The translations under genes and the position numbers were made by a program. A DNA stretch of 64,000 nt from Gordius sp. MW1 (Eukaryota; Nematomorpha; Gordioida; Gordea; Gordiidae), in contig OZ038528.1 of the NCBI GenBank assembly GCA_964036665.1, positions 5,772,501 through 5,836,500 of the forward strand, read 5' to 3'. Shown in pieces: positions 40,065-50,700 of this stretch. Each line of letters begins with the position of its first letter. Position 1 is the first letter of the stretch. The notes under the pieces were generated by a model that had not been told where the DNA came from, did not search any database, and saw nothing but the letters and a program-made list of their open reading frames with translations.

Positions 40065-40810
40065 CTAATCTTGGTGACAATTGTCATTTTTAGAGCTAGA
40101 TAAATTCTTTTAACGCAAAAAATGACAATTGTCACCAAGATAAGGTGACAAACTTAAATTTTAAGTTTGCAACAATTTTATGACACCCTAACCATAGACT
40201 AATAAAACCATAGACTGTCGAACAGCTGATTTTTACTACTAAAATCATTCATACACCAAAATAGCTGCCATATTGTAGGAAAAACTCACAACAATTAGAT
40301 TTATACTTCTCCACAATAAAATATTGAAGATAAAAGACTTATAGCTTAATTTATAAATTAAAAAAAAATAAGTAAATTAGAACAATAAATTATGCTGAAT
40401 TCTATTGTTTGGTTGCAATTTCCCACAAAATGACGCTTGCTATATTTGCTGAAAAATTATCAGCTGTTCGGCAGTCTATGGTTTTATTAGTCTATGACCC
40501 TAACCGACCAATTTAAAACATTTTATTTTGCTTCATAAACGACAATTATGACAATTGTCACCAAATTAAGGTGACATACTTAAATTTTAAGTTTGAACAA
40601 ATTTATGACACCTTAACCCACCAATTTTCGTTAAAAGTATTTATCTAGCTTTAAAAATGACAATTGTCACCAAGCTAAGGTGACAAACTTAAATTTTAGA
40701 TTTGCAACAATTTTATGACACCCTAACCCACCAATTTTCTTTAAAACAATTTATTTTGCTTCATAAACGACAATTATGACAATTGTCACCAAATGAGGTT
40801 GACAAATGAT
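40065..40810. repeat. Tandem array with palindromic TGACAATTGTCACC cores
   Basis: A unit of about 120-140 bp recurs four to five times. It contains TGACAATTGTCACCAA, then AAGGTGACAAACTTAAATTT, CAACAATTTTATGACACC and a CTAACCCACCAATTTT link. It is interrupted by the 304-bp MITE at 40193-40496. The core is an inverted repeat in itself. No coding potential. Confidence 0.8.
40193..40496. repeat. hAT-like MITE, 304 bp, inserted in the tandem array
   Basis: Inverted ends CATAGACTAATAAAACC and GGTTTTATTAGTCTATG extend inward through CAGCTGAT/ATCAGCTG. Perfect 8-bp target duplication ACCCTAAC at 40185-40192 and 40497-40504, the duplicated piece being part of the array unit. Confidence 0.92.
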
Positions 40811-40982
40811 TGATTCCTAAAATTATATTTTACAGGTAGGTATCAATATTGAAAATCACCCTCAACCATTGTTATAATCAAATCGGTACAATTAAAAAGC
40901 TACCATTAATTATATTGCTGAACTTTAAAGTCACTTATATTATACATTATTTTTCCCCCACCCCAAAACACCTAAATCAAAT

Positions 40983-41213
40983 TAAAGGTCGACTAATAAT
41001 AACAAGTAAAAACCTTTGGTTTACTAACAAAATTATGACTAAACCTAAAGGTTGGCTAAACAAAATAGACTAACAACCTTTAGGTCTTTTCTCCAAATAT
41101 CGGCTAAACCTAAAGGTCGACTAAAAAAACAGACCAAAAGACCTTGAGTCTGTTTTGGCTTAGTCGACTAAGAACAAAGGACGGCTAAAAAACCCAGGTC
41201 TTTTTACAACTCT
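40983..41213. repeat. Strongly diverged TAGTGTTG-family foldback
   Basis: Multiple CCTAAAGGTCGACTAA and TTAGTCGACTAAG words, ending AGGTCTTTTTACAACTCTG, which resembles the family right end. No target duplication found. Confidence 0.45.
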
Positions 41214-41344
41214 GGTATGTATCAATTACTTAATATCTAATTAATCTTAATAATGGGATTGGTCGTAAATAGTATGATTTAACCAGATACATGGCTCGAG
41301 TAATTTTTTTTAGTTCTATAAAGGATAATCATTATGATTGTTTT

Positions 41345-42558
41345 TAGTGTTTCGATCTCGTCTCGGTCTCGAAAGCAAAATCTCGTCTCGGTATCGGCCT
41401 AGAATCTCGTCTCTAGTGATGCGGAAAAACCGAGAAAAATCTCGGTCTCGTCTCGTCTCGAAAAACCGAGACGAGAATTTGAAAAATGGAGTCGAGATCG
41501 AGACGAGAATTTTGAGGTCGAGACGAGACGATACGAGATTTTCTCGGCGAGATCTCGACTTTTTATTGATCGTTAGATTTTAGTAAATTATTGTGAACTT
41601 TAATTTACATTTAAGGTATTAAGTGTAATTCAATATGTATGGAATATATTTGATATTAAAAAAAATCCCAAGTGTAGTTAATATTATATATTTTTGCAAA
41701 AAAATTAAAATTTGGCAATCATTTACCTAAGTATGGTTGATTTTTGTCATACATTTAAATACGTATTCATTAATTTAAAGTTTAAACCTTATGTTCTTAA
41801 TTCTATAATAATGCTGCTTTTATTGTTGTTTTTACAACGTTTTAATTTGTGCAACTAGTTATCAATTCTGTAAATAATAATAACATCATTAAATGTCACT
41901 CGCACTTTGTGGTTTATAGCGCTATAGTAAACATGCAATAAACACTATGGGCTAAATTAATGATGGGTATATTAATGGACTTAAACATTTGCCTTAAATA
42001 TGTTAAGGTCTACTTTGAAGCATTAGCAAAGGTTAATAAAGGGTCTCATTTTGCTCAATTATGCAACTAAATCAACTATAAGCGAACTTATTATTTTTGA
42101 AGTCCATTTATATTTGACAGACACAGTGATTTTAATACAAATATTATAATTTGCTAGAACAATAAAATTTAATTTTTTATATTTCAAATTTATTTATAGT
42201 TTTTTTAGTCTGCACTTTTTATAGAAAATGTTATCTTTATGAGTTAATTCATATCTTTATATTGTCAATGAGATGTCGTGTCCCGCTAAATCTTTAAAAA
42301 GTTTGTGTATTAAAGTTTTTCGAAAAATATAAAATTTGCCATTTGGATTTTTGAACACTTATTTATATTTTTAATAAAACAGGAGAAATTTTTATTCCGA
42401 ATATATTTTTTTTTAAAAGTCGAGACGAGACGAGAATTCTCGTCGAGACGAGACCGAGATTTTTCTAGACCGAGACGAGATCGAGATTTTCTCAATCGCT
42501 CCCGAGACGAGACGAGATTTTGTTTTCGAGACCGAGACGAGACGAGATCGAAACACTA
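41345..42558. mobile_element. Long-TIR element rich in CTCGTCTCG words, about 1.2 kb
   Basis: Left end TAGTGTTTCGATCTCGTCTC and right end GAGACGAGATCGAAACACTA are reverse complements over more than 40 bp. Subterminal zones are dense in GAGACGAGA. The interior is AT-rich and non-coding. Flanking 8-mers do not match (ATTGTTTT and CTCGTCTC), and further family words follow the right end. Short solo pieces of the same words occur at about 46400-46480 and 61280-61350. hAT-like by terminal sequence only. Confidence 0.6.
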
Positions 42559-42925
42559 CTCGTCTCGGCGAGAATTCTCGTTTCGTCTCGACTTTAAATA
42601 TAATTACACCATATACATTTTTGTCTGGCTCTTATAAATTTTTATATAAGATATAAATTGGTCAAAATGGAACCAATTTGTTATTTCAAACAACAAAACA
42701 CAAGCTAGATGAGTAATTTAAGGTAGGAAACATATAGGTGCAAAATACTACTTGACTCATAGGTATAAAGTTGCTAATTAATATTTTATTTCCTGACTAA
42801 GGCTAGATAAAAGGAGAAAGTTTAATAATATCATCATATTTTAACATAAAGAATTTTTGAGATCCTATATAATAAGATTAAAATAATGACAAAAATATGA
42901 GAGTAAACTTTTAAAAATATAATCA

Positions 42926-44909
42926 TCTATATATATAAAAATCTAAGTCCCTTTTTTCTGAACGCTAATAACTTTTGGAGTTCTCAACCGATTGCCACCA
43001 AATTTGGCCAGCCTAGCATCCTAGATAGTTTATAGATACTTTTTATCGACCTGCGACAGCCGTAACCCTGTTTTTTGGTAGTCTATACCGCCATCTAGCA
43101 GATTATTTATACTAAGTTTTTTATACTTATTTATCGTTATGGTGCTACTAATTACCTCAAACTTTTTTCCACGATTGCTTTGTCATTTGTGTCTCAATTT
43201 TTTACTCAACTACGCCCGTTTTTTACAATATATAAAGCTATAACAAATAAATATTCTCGATACCGTAAAACATCACCATTTTCTTAAATAAATAAAACGC
43301 GCGCTTTTAAAAACATTCCCACGTTTCGTGCTTTTATGCTATTTTAATGAAGTTTGGTAATTAATTATAACTACCAAAAATTCACATATCTATATATATA
43401 AAAATGGAACTCGTTTTCTTTGTCCTCTAATAACTCCTAAAGTTCTGAACCGATTGCCACCAAATTTGGCCAGATCATTACCTTAGCATCCTAGATGGTT
43501 TATATATACTTTTTATCGACCTGCGACAGCTGTAACCCTGTTTTTTGGTAGTGTATACCGCCATCTAGAGGACGAGAGATATTACGTTTTTATACTTATT
43601 TATCGTTTTGACACTGCTTTTGTTATTGATGACGCAAATTATCCAATCAAATCTTTGAATTAAAATGATCTGGCAGGGATGCCACCTCACATTTTGCATT
43701 TGAAAGTTGGCGTACCAAGTATCGCGATGTGCAATTTTAATCAGCCAAAACTTTGCAATGGTTTACGTCTCGCTGTTAAACGCTTGATGTGCAACGTTGA
43801 AAAAGCCACGATTTTGACTGGACATGTGCATTTTTAAATTTTATAACTCCAGAACAGGTATAGCTGTATATATCTTCATTTTAGCCTATCTACTAATACC
43901 AATATGTATCTTCCCCACCAACCATATCAATCTCCCAGATTTATTCTTATTCAAACTTATTTTTAGGTAAATTTAACCATAGTTTTCTTTCGACCGTCCG
44001 AAGCCAGGCCCGACCTGGCCCGACGGGTCGGGCATATCTTAACTTCTCTCAGTTAAAGTGAAAACCGTATATGTACAATCAAAATATTAATATACCCATG
44101 GGCGTAGCCAGAGGGAGGCAGGGAGGGGTGGCTGCCCCCCATCCAAATCAATTTTTTAAATTTATTATAATTCCGGTTAATATTTCAAAAAAAATCATTT
44201 TACTTCTGCCTAAATCATTATTGCCCCCCTCTAATTCCAATGCTGGCTACCCTTATAAATATACCATAAGTTCCTTTTTAAACTTTAACTAAACTTGCAG
44301 GTCTAAACTTATTATATCAATTTTTTTACTTTATACTTATTAAGTCATTTTCTTTATACTGGTTTTTACCTTCACCTGATCAATGTTTTACTGGGTATAA
44401 CTATATTTCTAACTTTTTTTCTCATACGTAAATATTTCGCTTCCATTATACTCGCGGAAATTTGTATAATTTCTAATTATTTCTCAGTTCCACCAAATAT
44501 TATCAAAGCCTTCATTTAACCAAATTTAAAGGAGATCTTTTTATATCTCTTCATTTTGATACTATAGATTTTAGGTTATGACATTACACTACTATAAACG
44601 CTGTACTAAAAGTTTTTCTATGCATTGTCTAACATTATAACTAACTTTTATACACCAGTGCAGTGGTTTATAAATTTTTGTTACCCAACTATGCATATTA
44701 ATGTTAACATCGCACTTTTCAACATATAAAATTAACAAATACCTTATAAGTATTTTAAACTATTACAAATCTATTTAATTATGAATAAGTATGCCTTTTC
44801 CTATATTTTCTTACATCATAAACAATTGACCCAAAATTTTTCATAAATGTGCTAATTATTTAGGTAATTAAGGACTAAGCCAAAGCAACGCTTGGCCGGG
44901 CACAGCTAG
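42926..44909 (+). mobile_element. Non-autonomous Helitron-like element, about 2 kb
   Basis: Begins after an A with TCTATATATATAAAAATC, followed by the phrase CCGATTGCCACCAAATTTGG. Ends GCAACGCTTGGCCGGGCAC then AGCTAG before a T, consistent with the 5'-TC...CTAG-3' ends and A/T target of Helitrons. A second copy of the 5' end starts at 43389, so the 5' region is duplicated or one copy landed in another. It contains the MITE at 44097. No Rep/helicase frame is present. Family assignment is by end structure only. Confidence 0.55.
44097..44257. repeat. CATGGGCGTAGCC-family hAT-like MITE, 161 bp
   Basis: Left end CATGGGCGTAGCCAGAGG. The right end GCTGGCTACCCTTATA is degenerate. 8-bp target duplication AATATACC at 44089-44096 and 44258-44265. 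Lies inside the Helitron-like element, therefore younger. Confidence 0.82.
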
Positions 44910-45373
44910 TTATTTATAAAAAGTAATTATCTGAACATTGAAAATACAATAAAATAGGCATTATTGCTAGAAAAACATAAAAGTTTTGAGATCTTACTTT
45001 AAATTGCACATATATAATTTGATTAAAGTTGTTAAATATAAAATTTAAACAATTCTATTATAGTGTGACATCTCATTATATATAACAAAATATTTACTTA
45101 ATCCATTTATTATTAATTTTTGCATAAAGAAATTATGTACTTATAAACCTTATGTTCATATAATTTAATTTATTGATAAATTTAGCATTTTGCAAAAAAT
45201 TTAGTTTGAATGCATATGCCAAGCCCACATTAACGTAAAATGTTACCCGTGTGATGGGTTGAAAATTGTTGAGGTGTGCCATGAGTTTAGGCATAGCAAG
45301 CTCCTGACAGATTCATGAATTACTCTATTACGATGTTTTCAAATAGTCAGAGATGCCTTTGAAAACAATCTTT

Positions 45374-45696
45374 TGTGGCGTTTTAGACATTGGCCACATC
45401 AAGTAACGAATTGGATTTTTTATCGAATTGGAGTTACCATTATTCATCTATCCATCTATGAAACATCCGCCACTTTTATCCATCTGAATTTTGATTTGCA
45501 ACACCGCAATATCTTTTACACATATCAATTAATCCTACGTATGATAATTTACTTATATCGTCGCTACCTTCATATTCCAACATTCGCTTCTATCCAACCT
45601 CGCTAATTATAATTACTTTTCATTTGTATTATATATGGTGTGTTTGAAAAAAGATTTAAACCTACCCTTACTTCTAGACAACCATCATACATTATA
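45374..45696 (+). repeat. LTR copy of the second Ty3/gypsy family (solo LTR)
   Basis: Starts TGTGGCGTTTTAGACATTGG and ends CATACATTATA, matching the 3' LTR at 60226-60555 almost throughout. No internal retroelement sequence follows; the downstream 1.6 kb is instead the same flank that follows the 60226 LTR. Confidence 0.8.
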
Positions 45697-45990
45697 CTTT
45701 CCACAGGCACCGAGGTCGCCGGTGTGCTTAGAAAAGCTCTAGCCATTGCTGCTAGATTGGGATAATTATTTTTGTTAATCAACTAATTATACAATATATA
45801 CAATTATTTAGTTAGTTTTAAAGAATATGTTCGATATATAATAACTGTCAAGTGCTTACATTTTCTGAAGCATCTAGGTTGGCTGAAAAAAAGTTTTTAG
45901 GCAGTTTTGATTTCTTATTAACTTGAGTAGGGCAAAGGTTATAGTAGTCTTTATGATAAACGTTTAAGATGTCGTTGAAGACCTGAAACA

Positions 45991-46173
45991 TTGCTATCTG
46001 TCATTTTTACTGCTTTAAAGCACAATTTACCCTTCCCCATTTTATTTGATTTATCATTGGATACTGTGAAATGTTTGAGCAGCTTGCTCTTTTTTAAGTT
46101 GGATCATGAACTTGCGCATAAACTCATTACAGGTCTAAAGTTTTTAGATTATATAATAATGCCATACAAATAA
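45991..46173 (+). CDS. Short unrecognised open frame inside the repeated segment, copy 1
   Basis: Sixty-codon frame containing SVIFTALKHNLPFP, SSLLFFKLDHEL and LITGLKFLDYIIMPYK before a stop. The second copy (60849-61034) keeps the frame despite several substitutions and differs by one whole codon insertion after HEL. It probably represents the end of a protein encoded by the repeated element, with upstream parts missing or spliced. No family recognised. Confidence 0.35.
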   Translation: MLSVIFTALKHNLPFPILFDLSLDTVKCLSSLLFFKLDHELAHKLITGLKFLDYIIMPYK

Positions 46174-47062
46174 GTAATAAATACATAATTAATTGTTTAT
46201 ATAACCTAAGAGCCACTAATACTATGCTGTCTATTGAATAAGATTATATTACAAATTTAAAATTTGCGCGAAGCGGATAATTAGGTGCGTAAGTAATTTA
46301 ATATAAAAGTTTCAAGATCATATTAATTTGCATTTAATATCCTAGATGTAAATCTTATAAAATAAGACTTCTTAATTACTTAAATTAAGTCTCAATAGAA
46401 AAATTAAACCGAGATCTCGCTGGTAAAATCTCGTCCCGTCTCGAGTTAAAAACTCGCGTCTCGTCTCGGGTTTTCGAGTTTAAAGCATAACAGTTTTTAG
46501 TTTTGCTAATTTTTTTTAGTAATATTAAATAAATTTAAGATATTGACTAATATAGTCATAATAATAAAGGTACGCTCATTATATAGGGTGCTTTAGGGGC
46601 GGGGCAAAACATCAACCTGATATAACATCAAGTACACAAAATTAGATCGAAAATATAAGAAAGTGATTTCAGGTTTATCTGAAATGTGTATACAGTTTAA
46701 TATAGTAATGTAATACCAATCCTTTGAATAATATAGAATTTGTGTTAAATAATGGTAATGTTGGATTGATAAAATGAGAGGTGGAAATGGGTTTAGATAT
46801 TTCGGTCGTCCAGCAACCATTGTCGATAATTAATAAAAAATTACAAGTGAAGTGAATTACAAAAAGGAGGTAAATTATGAAGATTAAGGTGTCAACAAGA
46901 TTTAATTTATAAACAAAAGGTAATAAAAACCAGTTGAAACAGGAGGGTGAATAATAGCGAGCACTGGTTGGAACAAGAGAGTTAACACTTATTGAAATAG
47001 TGGGGTAAACAACTTTAAGATAAAGGATAAGGTTAAAAACAAAAGGGGATTATAAAAATGAA

Positions 47063-47343
47063 GCAATAGCAATTATAAGAATAGTATTAACAATGGTAAT
47101 TACAAAATAAGGCATAATAAAGAAAGAAAATTCATCGAAAGCGTTCTATTCGACCGCCTCAAGCCCCAAATTAATGACCAACCAGGACAATTCAGAAATT
47201 ACACTGTCCTCTACCGATCTCAGTATAACAAAGAAAAAAGGGTCATCGAAAGCGTTCTAATCGACCGCTTCAAGCCCCAAATCAATGACCAACCAGGACA
47301 ATTCAGAAATTACAAGCACATACACCCAAACCTACCTCTATAA
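47063..47343 (+). CDS. Open frame with an internal repeat, GIY-YIG/Penelope-like C-terminus (tentative), copy 1
   Basis: An open frame lacking a start codon runs from an Asn-rich part into KFIESVLFDRLKPQINDQ, a spacer, and then VIESVLIDRFKPQINDQ, each followed by PGQFRNY; it ends at a TAA. The pattern E-S-x-L-I-x-x-x-K-P-x-I-N resembles the end of GIY-YIG endonuclease domains of Penelope-like retroelements, where a glutamate and an N-terminal-proline motif close the fold. The GIY-YIG core itself is not seen. The same frame is present in the second copy (ends 62263). Family call is inference. Confidence 0.35.
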
Positions 47344-47365
47344 TTACCTGTTACATGAATAATGG

Positions 47366-47697
47366 TGTTATGTTTGTACATATGTTATGTTTTATAATAT
47401 TGATATACACGTTTTTATTAATATCGTTTATTTTCTATATGCCGTGTGCAGTGGCGTAGCCAGGATTTTCTCCCGGTGGGGGGAATTTCCAAATTTTTTT
47501 TGTAACATTATTATTTAACATCAAAAAAAATATAAACATTAGATATTTTTTCGGGGGGGGGGGAATTTCCCGTTTCCCCCCCCCCCCGCTGGCTACGCCA
47601 CTGGCCGTGTGGACTTCTTTTTGATCATATGTTGTATTTTGATTCGTGTCACAAATTTGAATAAAGCTCCGTAATTCGATTCTATGATTCCATATCA
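47366..47697 (+). repeat. 5' LTR of Ty3/gypsy fossil 1, split by a MITE
   Basis: Matches the 3' LTR (52459-52626) on both sides of the 155-bp insertion. AATAAA lies at about 47661, near the LTR end. Confidence 0.9.
47449..47603. repeat. hAT-like MITE, CAGTGGCGTAGCC ends, 155 bp, in the 5' LTR
   Basis: Termini CAGTGGCGTAGCCAGGATTT and CTGGCTACGCCACTG, interior with G-run then C-run. Perfect 8-bp target duplication GCCGTGTG at 47441-47448 and 47604-47611. The 3' LTR has the uninterrupted site, which confirms the boundaries. Confidence 0.95.
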
Positions 47698-47752
47698 GTG
47701 GCGACATAAAAGAACATATATAAATAAATTGTTTTTAGGAAACATTCGAATA

Positions 47753-50700
47753 TGGAGGAACCCAAACTATCTAAAATCCATTTATCTGAATTTAATCCGG
47801 ATTTACATTCCATAGAGGATTACGTATTCACTTGGAAGCTATGTTTGAAATCAAAGGAATTGAGCCGACCCACACAAACAAGAAAAAGGTTTTGCTTGCC
47901 TTTATAGGGCTAGGAACTATTAAAGAACTCAGGCAATTATTATATCCGACTACACTAAAAGATGCCAAGTGGAAGGATATTGAGAAGATACTATATCAAA
48001 AATTTCAACCCCCCCAAACAGTGTTCGCTTCCAGATTTGAACTGTTGAATATTACAAGACAGAACGGGGAAACAATATTAGAATTGTTAAAAAGAATAAA
48101 GACATGTATTAGCAAGTGCATCTACAAGTCGGATATTGACGAACGTTGCCGGGATCATTTTGTGTATGCTTGCAAGTTGAAAAGGTTGGAATTGGAACTA
48201 AGGAGCAAATATCCTGATACATTGGACGAGAATGAAAATCCCTTATCTCTGGATCGAGTGATTAACATGGCAATAACAATGGAGAAGGCGGAGATGGAAA
48301 CACAGGAAGGAAAAGATGAGATGATCTATAAAATGATGGAAATGGAAACACCCGAAGGAAGAGACGAAATGCTCCATAAAATAAAAAATCAAACCCCCAC
48401 GCATACTCGACAGCCCGATCATACAAAGAAAGTATACGGTAAAGCCTCAAATTGCTATAGATGCCAAAAAGAGCATCCAAGAAATCGTTGCCCAGCATTC
48501 AATGCTGTGTGCTACAAGTGCAACAAGAAAGGGCACTACGCTGTATGCTGCCGTAGCACCCTAATTCGAGTCCTCGATTATGAATCTGCTGATTCTATAA
48601 AACATATTGGACAATGGGCTAAACGAGCCACAATTACGGTTAAGTTGAATGGACATTCCGTTCTAATGGATTATGATACTGGGGCCCAAACCTCAGTAAT
48701 TAATGCTAGAGTATGGCAACTGTTAGGAAAACCGAAGCTATACTGTTGTGCGATTCCAAAGGCTTATGGTAATCAACCAGTAGAAATATTGGGAAAAACA
48801 CATATGGTAGTCGAAATGGGAAACATTTCACATTATCTATCGGCTGTTGTTGCAAAATCGGAGGATGTACCATTATTTGGGTTGCCGTGGATAGTAAAAT
48901 TCGGATTACAAATACCGAGGGAAGTCAAAATACATAAAATCGGCGAAAAATTCCCGCTAAACAGAGCCTTAATTAACCTTGACAACGAATTTCCATTGGT
49001 GTTTAACGATACTCCGACTCAAGTAAAGGGATTTTCCGTGAAAATCATTTTACTAGATGATGCAAAACCAATTGCGATTCCGGCAAGAAGGGTTCCCTTT
49101 CCTTTACGCAAGCCGGTCGAGCTGGAACTTAGCAGGTTAATGCATGCAGGTATTATAGAAATGGTAGATCCTGGGGTTAGCAAAATTACATGGAGCGCTC
49201 CTATAGTAAATTTAAGGAAGAAAAATGGTGAAATAAGAATTTGCGCGGATTTCAAAGTAACTTTAAATCCTTTCATTCATAACGATTATCATGTCATTCC
49301 AACTTTTGACGATATCGCAGCAAAAATTCGAGATGGATACTTATATACCAAAATCGACATGCGAGATGCATATTTGCAGCTACCTATAGCTGAAGAATGT
49401 CAGGAATTACTAACTATTTCAACACACATCGGTTTTTTTTAGATATAAACGGATGCCATTTGGGTTATCATGTGCGCCTTTGATTTTTCAAAGATACATG
49501 GAAAGTATATTGAGTGATTGCAATCAAACGGGAATTTATTTAGATGATATCATTATCACGGGCAAAAACTACCAGGAACATGTATACAATGTAAAAAAGG
49601 TACTTAATAAATTACAATCGGTGGGTATGAAGGCGCAATTTTCTAAGGTCGAATTTTTAAAAGAATCTATAACCTTTCTTGGGCATACTTTCGATTGTAA
49701 CGGTATTCATCCTTCTACGGATAAAGTGCGAGCTATTAAAAATAGCCCCTCTCCAAATAGAGCCCTGCACGGGCCGTCCGAGGCCCGGCCCGAGTTCGGC
49801 CCGGCCCGACGGGCTTTCGGGCCGAACTCGGGCAGAATTGTATAAAACAATCGGGCCTCGGGCTCGGGTCGGGGCCTGATGCGGCGGCCCGACCTGAGGC
49901 CCGAGCCCGGCCCGAATTGAATTAAAGCAAATTAATCTTTTATAAAATAGGATTTAAATCAACTCAACTCAATATTAATAATTATCTTCGCGCAGCCTAC
50001 ATTATATAGCTTCTAAACTTCAGCTTATTTCCCTTGTCTAATATAATATAACTGACCTGAATTGCAAATCTTATTATATTTTATAGAATCATAGTAGCTG
50101 TTACAACTTTAGAAATAAGAAAAGTAACTATTTCAAAAAGTTTTTTATTTGAAACTGTTAAAAATTTATTTTATAAAGTCAAATTTTTAGCTTTAAATGA
50201 TTAGCTGAATAAACTCTAACGAGTGGAAACGGATTTTTTATTTCAAATTCATTCTAGTTGTAAATTAGGAGTAATAACAATGTAATGCATTTTATATCTA
50301 GATGGTGTAAAAAACTTCGGTAATATATTTTTTAAAAAATTTTATTTAGAAAATCGGGTCGGGCTCGGGCTCGGGCCTAAAATAAAAAAGTCTTTCGGGC
50401 TCGGGCCGGGCTCGGGCAAAATAAAAATTGAGAAGTCGGGCTCGGGCCGGGCTCGGGCCGGGCTCGGGCCGAAGAAATTTCATTTTGCAGGGCTCTATCT
50501 CCAAAGAATATTAAAGAATTGCGATCGTTTTTAGGCTTAATCAACTACCACGAAAAATTTATTCCACATTTACATGGTATAATGGCACCATTACACAAAT
50601 TGACGAGCGTCAAAGCCAAATGGGTTTGGTCTCAAACGGAAGAATCTGTTTTTCAAAAGGTCAAAGCTTTGTTATCAGACCAATCGACCTTAGTACCGTA

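Larger units (their letters stand above)
45374..47359 (+). repeat. 2-kb repeated segment, copy 1 (copy 2 at 60226-62275)
   Basis: After the LTR, the sequence from CACAGGCACCGAGGTCGCC through to CCTCTATAATTACCTGTTAC is shared with copy 2, with few substitutions and small indels. Copy 1 is terminated on the right by the Ty3/gypsy element at 47366. Confidence 0.9.

Noticed and set aside
40065-40810. CRISPR-like array
   Set aside because: Units are longer and diverged, lack unique spacers, and the DNA is eukaryotic.
41338-41583. Ser/Arg-rich open frame (SRSRLGLESK)
   Set aside because: Encoded by the CTCGTCTCG subterminal repeat of a transposable element, an artefact of simple words.
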